Notes under the pieces: model-generated
Databases searched by the model: none
What the model was told of the DNA's origin: nothing
Seen by the model: only the letters and a program-made list of their open reading frames with translations
Part shown: positions 56,531-64,000 of the stretch, piece after piece
Layout: the number at the start of each line of letters is the position of its first letter
Numbering within the stretch: position 1 is the stretch's first letter
Origin: Branchinecta lynchi
Taxonomy: Eukaryota; Arthropoda; Branchiopoda; Anostraca; Branchinectidae
Reading direction: 5' to 3'
DNA length: 64,000 nucleotides
Assembly (NCBI GenBank): GCA_023053575.1
Contig: JAKZAP010000001.1
Location: 20,974,533-21,038,532 of the forward strand
Translations under genes and position numbers: made by a program

Positions 56531-57343
56531 CCGATCCTGATCGCGTGTTCGCACTATTATTGCGGCTCTGATTAATTTCCCAGATATCTGGAGGTCTGGA
56601 CGGTCAAGCCTGGCTTTACACTACGTTTCTCAAGTTGAACAAATTTCAACTCCGGATTCAACCTACGTAAAACATTTAAGTAAAAGCTTCTCCTCCCAGA
56701 CTTGCAGATGTTTCGAGCTTCCGCACTGCCAAGACAACCCTCCCGGATTTCCTTGACAATGATGACAGCTAAATTGCTATTCTTCATATTTCCTAAATGC
56801 CCTTCCAAATATTTGCCTCCTAATGTCGACAGTCAGACACTTTTCCTTTTTTTCTACCCCTTTCATTTGTATATTTATGTCTCTTGTATCTGTTGCTTCT
56901 ATGACACCCTTAGAGGTTTCGGAATCTGGAGTGTCCAGCACCCCGGACTTCCGGATGCTTTTAGCCTGGCTTCCATCTCGACAAAAACAGATAACTGGAA
57001 TCCGGAAGAAAAGTCTCTAAGCCTGGCTTCACTGGCTTCACAAAGAGCTGGATTCACAAGCCTGGCTTCACAAAGAGCTACGTGAACAAAACTGCAGGTG
57101 CAATCCAAGATGCAGGGCTTTTTTTTTCACCTACAGCCTGAAGAGGACCCTTGCCAAGAAGGGCCAGAAGAAACTGGAAGAATATTCTAGCTGTCTTGTC
57201 CGTTTTAATTCATTTTTATACATATATTTCCCAGTCGACTTGGGTTGAGGGAGTATATGTCTATAAGGTAAAGGGAAGGTAACAGATGTAAGTTACTGAC
57301 TTCACTAGAAATCGATAGTATATGCAAGAAAAATATTCTCTAC

Positions 57344-57482
57344 CTCTTTTCCCTGGAGCAGACGGTTCCATTCTTCAAGTTTGACTTTCGCTTCTTGCAG
57401 ACTGATGACGGATAAAAAGAAATGCCAATGCTGTATATCCAGATGGGCTTTCAGCAACTTTTGCAAACAATCAGTTTCAATA
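57344..57482 (-). CDS. KICS2: KICS2, internal exon c
   Basis: This exon has 139 nt. The acceptor is TTTCTTTTCTTAG and the donor GTAGAG. After one base completing Ser, it encodes IETDCLQKLLKAHLDIQHWH, then FFLSVISLQEAKVKLEEWNR. Human KICS2 has [20 protein letters not shown] and a matching SLVNLHSAHTKLQTW segment. The exon ends in phase 0. A reverse-transcriptase remnant on the opposite strand starts about 110 bp beyond the acceptor. Confidence 0.93.
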
Positions 57483-57589
57483 CTAAGAAAAGAAACAAAA
57501 TAATTTAACGGACAGTCGACACAGGACTTGTGAAAAGCAACCAGTAACTTATGTTGTGTACGCTTCGGACTGTGTAACTGTATACGCTT

Positions 57590-57870
57590 CTGATTGACAT
57601 AAAGGGTGTTTTCGACAATATTTCACATGCGGCTGCTCTTCTATCCCTTGTGTATAATGGTATTATCCGTTCTGTTGTGCGTGCTTTAAGGTCCTGGTAC
57701 AATGGGCTTAACATTCAAGTGGTAATTCGTTCTCCAAAATTCTGTCTAATTTAATTTCAGTGGGAAAAGGTGTTAGACAAGGTCGAATTTTATCACCATA
57801 TATTTTTAATGCATGTTTGGCAGATTTTCTTCGATCGCTTAACACTTCTTTAATACATTTTGCATGTGGT
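57590..57870 (+). pseudogene. LINE reverse transcriptase palm fragment
   Basis: The frame before 57760 reads LIDIKGVFDNISHAALLSLV, then VRALRSWYNGLNIQVVI, which is the reverse-transcriptase region with the first catalytic Asp in degenerate form (D..gvFD.iSH). After a stop, the next frame reads GVRQGRILSPYIFNACLADF, the conserved GVRQG..LSP..FN block. Similarity ends near 57870, where the text changes to a G-run (57893-57902). It is inactive. Confidence 0.82.
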
Positions 57871-58141
57871 GTAACCAGAGGGTGGTCTAAGGGTGGGGGG
57901 GGGGACTCAACCCCATATGCTCAAGAGAATCTACTTCGGTCGTATGAATGAATGGATTTATTTCCAAAAAGCCCGTGGGGCCATGGCAGGAAAATAACAT
58001 AAAATAGCACTCACAAACACAATGTTTACACCAAAAGGAGTTTCGAGCTTTTCAGAATGACATACAGGCAGTCACCAAACGTGAATTTCTCCCACAAATC
58101 GCATTTATTCGTATATAGCTAGAGGTTCCAGCGTCCCATTC

Positions 58142-58376
58142 TAGGATCAACTAAAAAGAGGCACGGCACGGCACGATATAGTGTAGGAGGCACGAAAACC
58201 TAAAGGGCCCTTTCCAAATTCAGAGTGAGAGGCAGGAAGAATGTTTTAACGTGCCTTCTTTTAGGCTCTGGAGTTATAAACTCTAGCTTACTTGTCTACT
58301 TCTACAACTTGATAATCTCTCTTTACATCTCATGCTTCCTGCGCTATGCCGTGCCTCATTTTAGCCGGTACCTTCC
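58142..58376. mobile_element. hAT-like MITE, inverted copy of 7132-7348
   Basis: Ends are AGGATCAACTAAAAAGAGGC and TGCCGTGCCTCATTTTAGCC. The interior is the reverse complement of 7132-7348 (AGTGTAGGAGGCACGAAAAC, TTAGGCTCTGGAG). Target duplications are not clear. Confidence 0.8.
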
Positions 58377-58719
58377 TCTAGCCTTGAGTTGATACCCGTC
58401 TACTTCCGTCTTCGCCATTGCTCATCGCAGGGCAATAAGTGCAAGAGGAACACTAATCCGCTATGGAGCGCGTCCAGAGAACCAATTGGCTTTGACTTAG
58501 AAAGTTTCTTCTGCGAGGCTTCACAGCGATATAGCTATTTATAGAGGTAACGAAACGTAATGTGCCGAGTAGCTCCTAGCCTCTGCTCGTTTGCATCGGG
58601 CAGGGTACGGGGAAATATTCGACTCCGCATGGTCATATTACAGAGATAGGGATACGGAGGTTCTATCTGATTATTTGTTCTTGATACAACTAACATGGTT
58701 TACTATGTGGTGATTTAGG

Positions 58720-59285
58720 CCTTCCACAAGTAATGGCCGAGGTGTTCAGACCAGTTCGTCTGAGGTGGTTCAGACCAGTTCGAGATGACATACTGGTTCC
58801 TTCCACTCCCTCAGTGCGTTCAGACTTTGGTCTGGAAGTGGTTGTAGGGCGTGTCTGGAATTCCATTCCAGCTGAGATCCGGCATTCCCTGAGGTCTTGG
58901 TTCGTTCAAAAAACACCTTAAAAGATTATTGTTGGAAAACAGTAGTTAATTGGTTGAAATTTGGAGAAGAATATTGAAAAAAAGTAATAAGGTTTGAATG
59001 TGTTTTTTTTTTATTAGTTTACAAAAATGAGATGTTAATGTTGGCTCCCGATGAATTTGTTTATTTTTTTATTTTGTTGCATGATGATGTGAAGGTCGGT
59101 TGTATTCGCGAGAACGCCAGGTGAATTATTTGATTTTATTGTAAAGATAGCTGTTTCCCAACCAACGGGCCATAGAGCCCTTGGGATTCTGTTTAATAAA
59201 TAGATTTTGACTTTTGTCTATGTTAGTATTATGTTACTTGTGTATATATAAGTTTGTCAATAAAAAGAACTTGACTTGAACATGA
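58720..59285 (+). mobile_element. LINE 3' end: reverse transcriptase C-terminus plus 3' UTR
   Basis: The C-terminal peptide LVPSTPSVRSDFGLEVVVGR, then WNSIPAEIRHSLRS, resembles the end of CR1/Jockey ORF2 (F...vWNslP.eiR...). A one-base shift near 58885 separates it from SFKKHLKRLLLENS, the usual final residues. The 3' UTR at 59150-59280 (CATAGAGCCCTTGGGATT ... AATAAAAAGAACTTGA) is the same sequence as at 43340-43470, so the two belong to one LINE family. Confidence 0.75.
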
Positions 59286-60080
59286 ACAGCATTAATTGGT
59301 GCCATACGTCACGATGTACTGAAATTACCGCTTTTCGTCAGAATGTCTCTACACAGTTAGCATATACTCTCTGATCCATTTAAACAGATAGAAAAGCCTG
59401 GTTTTCTATTTTTATATTCTCACTGAAGACAGTATTTTGTGATACAAATGGCTTACTATTTTCATCATCTATATTGCAGAGTATTGAGAATGCACACGTT
59501 TCGAATCCACTTATTGCGTAGATTCGGCTACAGGTTAGGTTATTCTTTATTTTACACAAAATCACAGTGAAGAACTTGTAACAAAAAACATAAGACTAAA
59601 CGATAGTTCTTCAAATAAACCAGTCACCCGAGAACCCGGGCGTCCAGGTTGTCCTGGGGGTGACCACTAAATCCACAATGCCGATCACATAACTTTGTCA
59701 GCAGTGGAATCAACCTACAACCACAAACAAACCAAACAACTCAACAAAAATAGCTTTCTCTCCTGCAACAGGGCAAAAAACAAATTAATCTATTAATTTA
59801 ATCTAAAACAATCTACTAATTTAATCTATTTGCTAGAAATCATACTTACCATAAATTTTATTTTTATCTCATTTCTAAACTCATTCATATTTTCCTTTTC
59901 CAATAATTCCTTTTCTAACCCATTCCACAATTTAATCCCTCTATAAACAGAATTACAGACGGTGGAAGTTGCGAGAACTACTATTACACTATTACGCTAT
60001 ATAGCAGAGGCGTTACTAGTCAAAATGTTTGAGGGATATTTACCGACTGGCTGGTCACTTCTACCGACTGTCTTTGAAAA

Positions 60081-60997
60081 CAAGACCAAAGGTTTCGATG
60101 GGATCTCAAAAATCCAATATTTGATCCATACAATTGGGTCTCCTAAAACATTTTTAATGTTGAACTTCAGGAATAGATTAAGGCCAAATAGCTAATCGTC
60201 TGAAAAAGAAAAGTTCAGACGTGGATTCCGCATGTGTGTTTACCCCTACAAGCCATCTCTATTTTGACAAAAACTTCCAGCCTTACTTCTGCCAATTTTC
60301 CGGTTTGGGTCAAATTCCAGAACTACGTGTCCGGCGAACAAAGAAAGCTAAAAAAACGAATTCCGCGTATGTCGTATGTCGAACATCTAATGAACTTCAA
60401 ATAAAAATTTAACTTATAACAAAGTTTCCGGTTCCAGACGGATTCCGGATTAACTATATGTCCAGGTTAAAAAATGGGTATCATGCACGGATTCAGCATT
60501 TCTTCTTAACTCTAAATGGGATATCTAATCAACAACAAATAAAACTTTTACTTTTAACATACTTTCCAGTTTTGGCCGGATTCCGGACGAGCTACTTGTC
60601 CGGGTAGAAACCGATTTTCATGTAGGTGTTCAGCATGTCTTCTAACCCCTAAAACGTAACAGCTAATCAACACCAAATAAAACTTTTACATTTAACAAAC
60701 TTTAACAAACCGGTTTTTGCCGGATTCCGGACGAACTACTCATCATCGTGTTCAGCAACCCGATAATCGACTATCCCATTAGCTATTTGAAATTATTTTG
60801 TTTGCACCACCCCTAAATTTAGGCTACAGAGCCCATCTACGAACTCGACCTTTCCCTTGACCCAAACGATCCTCCCACCAAGTTTGATCAAAATATCTCG
60901 TTCCCTTTGAGAGTATCGTGCTCACAGACGGACGGACAGACGGACAAATTTTGCGATGTCATAAGTATCCCCCCACTTACGTTTTGGGACCCCAAAA
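60081..60997 (+). repeat. R2 inside R4 (second case)
   Basis: It runs from CAAGACCAAAGGTTTCGATG to CTTACGTTTTGGGACCCC, with four units and GACGGACGGACAGACGGAC before the end. Its position relative to R4 (after CCGACTG...TTTG and before an AATCGACTG arm) equals that at 19363. Confidence 0.9.
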
Positions 60998-61089
60998 ATC
61001 GGACTATTTTTAAGAAAAAACGACTGATTTAAAAAATCGACTGTTTCTGTGAACAAATATACTATTTTTTTTTTTTTTTTACCAAAAAC

Positions 61090-61550
61090 CGCCTGTTTAA
61101 CGGACACCTGAACAATGGAACCATACTTGAACACACCAAGGAGAATGCATTTACAGACTGGCCACGGAGAGCATTCTTCTGCTGAGCGTGACGTTTTCAA
61201 CATAGGGATGTTCGTTTCTGAAGGTTTGCACATGCAGACTCCAAGACAAAAAGCACACTTCATTCAAATCTTGTACAGCGCTGGCCGGATCGTATAGGAA
61301 TTTCTTCTAGATATACGTTTGAGCTTAACTGGTTAAAAAATATTCCAGAAGAAGAGTTGATTAGAGACATTTGTTCATTTCTAAAATTGTTCGGTACTGA
61401 AATAAGGACAGATGCAAAATGGACCAAAAATTATAGCTTGGAAACACTATTTCGTATTTGGATTGGGTTTTCTGCAGGCAATGTTAATGGAAGTCATACA
61501 GATAGGGATGATACTTGGTACTCTTCAGGTGTCCTTTAAAGAAAAATCAA
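61090..61550 (+). other. Unrecognised coding-like segment inside an R4 element
   Basis: This segment lies between the two halves of the 3' part of R4 (61000-61080 and 61555-61658) and has no counterpart in the R4 copy at 19254-20292. One frame reads LNWLKNIPEEELIRDICSFL, then KLFGTEIRTDAKWTKNYSLE, with normal amino-acid composition, unlike the repeat-derived frames around it. Stops occur elsewhere. It may be a captured host gene fragment. I cannot name it. Confidence 0.35.
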
Positions 61551-61751
61551 TTGCTTAAAAAAAAAAAAAAATCGACTGTTTTACGACAACACGACTGGCC
61601 GACAGTATTGGGGAGGGGAGGGGCTTACCCCCCCCCCCCTCCATACGTGACGACCCTGTATAGTAGTACACAGCATTATAAAATTTAGTTCATCGTTAAG
61701 ATCCCGTCTTCTTCCGACTAAGCCAACTCAGGAAGGAAACAAAAAGCTTAC

Positions 61752-61889
61752 CTAAATATAGTCTTCACTTGGCTGAGAATCGGATGGTAGAACTTAGAGG
61801 CATTTCCTTCACAAACATCTGATATTACTGGTAGCAAGTCTTCCAAATTTCCATTCTTTGAAGAAGCCACCATCGCTAATCTCTCGTAA
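61752..61889 (-). CDS. KICS2: KICS2, internal exon b
   Basis: This exon has 138 nt. The acceptor ends ACTTTTCAG and the donor is GTAAGC. The peptide YERLAMVASSKNGNLEDLL is followed by NASKFYHPILSQVKTIF. The FYHPILS block corresponds to human RFHHPILSP and is diagnostic of the family. The exon begins with the base that completes Phe from exon a and leaves AG for a Ser completed by exon c. The reading frame is intact. Confidence 0.93.
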
Positions 61890-62537
61890 CTGAAAAGTCT
61901 GGTTAAGGAATAGTAATAACACAAAGCAACAGAAAAGGCTTCCGCCTCTGAATAAGTCTGAGAAAATTTTGAGTAGCCTAATCGAACTGATCCCATCCCA
62001 TCAATAAAGCACTATTTGATCGATTTAGCGTTAATCGCATCTTACGGTAATGCTGTTCTAATGATCAACAATTCTGTTAATAAAGCCCCCCTTAAAAACT
62101 TCCTTGTGTGATCTTGGAAAATAGACTAGGACTACCTAGTTTGAACAAGCTAATTTATAGACATCCCCCAAAAAGTCCTACCGAACTCCACTCTGATATT
62201 CCAACTTTCATTCCCGTTGCGGAAAAAATGGAGTCCTAATGAACTTGGTACTAGTGGGTATGGTATTTGTAGCATGCGTGGTTAATGTTTGTTTTTCACC
62301 GTGTTTATCGCTATGGCTGAAGTAAATAAATAAAATAAATTAACACACTTTTAAGGTACATAACACGATGAACGACATTTAACAACCAGTGAAAAAGCTA
62401 CGGGCGGGGGGGGGGGGAGGGGGGCAGCCTGCCACCTCCCCTGCAAATGATTGCCAAAGGACGTACGAAAAAACCTTCTGCTTGAAGATAAACAGTTCCC
62501 CTGAAAAGTATCTTGTCAACTGTAGGGAAAATGATAC

Positions 62538-62677
62538 AAATCCAGCACCTCAATCCGGGCACTACTGAAGTGACTCAGCTGACCTGAGAGATGTGAAAGG
62601 AAGGACTCTTCTCCCTGTAGTCCATCAAATCTTCGAAAATCATCTCTCAGTGATTCATAGGTCTTCTTGAGAGTACT
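62538..62677 (-). CDS. KICS2: KICS2 (KICSTOR subunit), internal exon a
   Basis: KICS2 (C12orf66) is a subunit of KICSTOR (with KPTN, ITFG2 and SZT2), which holds GATOR1 on the lysosome to restrain mTORC1 when amino acids are scarce. This exon has 140 nt (46 codons plus TT). The acceptor is TTTTTTTCCAG and the donor GTATCATTT. The peptide includes STLKKTYESLRDDFRRF and ESFLSHLSGQLSHFSSARIE, corresponding to human [20 protein letters not shown]. Phase 2 joins exon b to give VLDFYERL, like human IADFYEKM. Upstream exons encoding the N-terminus should lie above 62700, beyond the window or beyond the R1 array. Confidence 0.9.
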
Positions 62678-62885
62678 CTGGAAAAAAAGAACAACATATG
62701 AATACCAGTAGACTAGGCCTAGGCTAGAAACTGGAGTACAATTTTGTTCTTCCGTATCTCTCAACAGCTGTGTTGGCCTTTGGTAAACTAGTGTAGTACT
62801 GTCCCTAGAATTTTGTATTCATGGTTTGTGATTTCGTTAGTGACGTGAGTTAACGGGAGGCTCACACTCTGTCTGCTGTTTGCTG

Positions 62886-64000
62886 TCCAACTGCATGTTG
62901 CCTTCGGCCAAGTGCCATATAGCGATCGCAATTTCTGTCCGTCCGTCGGTCTGTCTGGGTTTTGCTAGTTCGGGCACTTCCACATAAGCTAGGACGATGA
63001 AACTTAGCAGGCATATAAGGGACTCCAAAAGATTAAGTTACAAATAGTCACTTCCCTTATCCGAGCATCATGGGGGGGGAGTGGAGGGAGGAATCCGGAA
63101 TTTTTACGGTATTTTTAACTTTTGAACGAGTGATCGGATCTTACTTAAACTTGATATTTGAAAAGACCCTTTGTCTCAGACTACCCACTTCGCATCCGGA
63201 CCTGATCTGGTGACTTTGGGGGGGGGGAGCTGGATGGGGGAACTGGAAATCTTGGGAAACACTTCGAATGGAAGAATCGGGATTAAACTTGGTAGGAAGA
63301 GCAAGCACAAGTCCTAGATACATCGTTGACATAGCCGGACCAGATTCGGGCACGGTGGGGATTTGAGGGGTGTCCGGAATTCTGGTGATCCCGTGAGTTC
63401 GGTACTTCCTGATGCGCTTGACGATGAAACTTGGAAGGCGTATCAGGACCCCAACAGACTGACTTGATAATAGTCGTTTCCGCGATCCGATCACCATGGG
63501 GGAAGTGGGGGGATAGGAAGCCCGGAATCTATTGGCATGCATAACTTTTGTACGGGTGATCGGAATTGAATGAAACTTGGGAAGTGGGAAGAGCTATCGT
63601 ATCAGATGTTCCACATCAAGTCCTGATCGGATCCGACAGTTGTGGTGAGGGATTGAAGGGGGGCACCGGAAATCTCGTAAAACGCTTAGACTTGAGGAAT
63701 TGGGATTTAACTTGGTGCGAAGAACAAGCATTAGCCCTAGATACGTAATTGACACAACTAGATCGTATCGGGGCTCTGTGGGGAGAGTTGGAGGGTGTTT
63801 CCCGGAATTCCAGTGATCGCCAGTTAGGATAGTTCCAGATAATCTAATCTAAGGCCGATGAAATTTTGCAGGTGTATTAATAGCTTAACGACCCGACATA
63901 ATGCCCTAGGAAAACTTGTGTTCCTGGATCCGACCATCTTTGGGGAGTTGAGGGAAGGGGAATCTGCAAGTCGCTGGCTTCCGTAAGTTATGAACGGGTG
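62886..64000 (+). repeat. R1 element G, 5' part, continues past the window
   Basis: The 5' terminus is near GTTGCCTTCGGCCAAGTGCC and ATATAGCGATCGCAATTTC, then a GTCCGTCCGTCGGTCTGTC tract, and units with ATGAAACTTGG and G-runs to the window end. The unit order follows C (TCCGAGCATC, then CCGGACCTGATCTGG, then CCGGACCAGATTCGG). Confidence 0.88.

Larger units (their letters stand above)
54288..57343 (-). other. KICS2 intron between exons c and d
   Basis: This 3.1-kb intron contains a LINE 3' end on the plus strand (54530-55050), the third TIR/foldback element (55662-55925) and one member of a diverged repeat pair (56370-56530). The rest (55050-55660, 56530-57340) shows no gene or clear repeat. 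Confidence 0.75.
60005..61658 (+). mobile_element. R4 hAT-like element carrying R2, with extra internal segment
   Basis: The left end is CAGAGGCGTTACTAGTC and the right end GTGACGACCCTG; TATAG occurs at both flanks. R2 occupies 60081-60997. The 3' arm has AAAAAACGACTG and AATCGACTG motifs, interrupted at 61090-61550 by coding-like sequence absent in the copy at 19254. Confidence 0.82.
57483..61751 (-). other. KICS2 intron between exons b and c
   Basis: This 4.3-kb intron contains a LINE reverse-transcriptase remnant (57590-57870), a TIR MITE (58142-58376), a LINE 3' end (58720-59285) and a long R4 element with nested R2 (60005-61658). I see nothing definite in 59290-60000 (AT-rich) or 58380-58720. 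Confidence 0.75.
61660..62885. other. KICS2 exons a and b with short unique flanks
   Basis: Apart from the two exons, this is mostly single-copy sequence. 62400-62425 is a G-run, and 62330-62345 (AAATAAATAAAATAAA) may be a LINE tail. No other gene was seen. Confidence 0.5.

Overview
The window is nuclear DNA of a multicellular animal. It holds internal exons of two conserved animal genes with GT-AG introns of several kilobases, many 5'-truncated non-LTR retrotransposons, hAT-type elements and a 100-base scaffold gap. The phylum cannot be told from the sequence. An invertebrate is likely, from the dense families of degenerate tandem repeats and the LINE remnants. No bacterial-type operon, CRISPR array, rRNA or convincing tRNA is present.

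Host genes, both on the minus strand. (1) The 5' half of an ABHD1/ABHD3-family alpha/beta-hydrolase: exon 1 at 24885-25013 (start codon and membrane anchor), exon 2 at 20588-20754 and exon 3 at 13913-14126. The three exons join in frame. The exons carrying the nucleophile elbow are not visible to the left of 13913. (2) The middle of KICS2 (C12orf66), a subunit of the KICSTOR complex: exons at 62538-62677, 61752-61889, 57344-57482, 54106-54287 and 47630-47807. These also join in frame and give 259 residues. Its first and last exons were not found.

Nearly everything else is repetitive. R1 (1-515, 1085-1600, 2143-3030, 4392-7090, 28099-36435, 41941-42160, 46140-46580, 48601-50510, 62886-64000) consists of elements up to 3 kb. 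Each is a degenerate array of ~140-bp units containing ATGAAACTTGG and a G-run, bounded by small hairpins. R2 has thirteen copies of about 0.4-1.3 kb. It starts CAAGACCAAAGG, ends in the palindrome TTTTGGGATCCCAAAA, and lies nested inside other repeats. R3 (9897-12990, 43930-44533) and R4 (19254-20292, 60005-61658) have hAT-like ends (CAGGGGCGT, CAGAGGCGT) and carry R2 inside. Short hAT MITEs with 8-bp target duplications lie at 7132-7348, 7731-8025 and 35142-35934. LINE remnants (endonuclease, reverse transcriptase, 3' tails) lie at 18235, 26385, 37352, 43300, 51420, 54530, 57590 and 58720.

Nesting gives a local order of events. R2 went into R3 and R4. A LINE went into R2 at 51420. A hAT element went into a G-run of R1 at 35142. 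An R1 copy went into one arm of an inverted duplication whose other arm (25347-26346) keeps the empty site. The main candidate for something undescribed is that R1 and R2 share one plan: a terminal palindrome, then a (GACG/GACA)n tract, then units built on the GATGAAACTTGG / GTTTCATC motif, with no recognisable transposase, reverse transcriptase or Rep gene.
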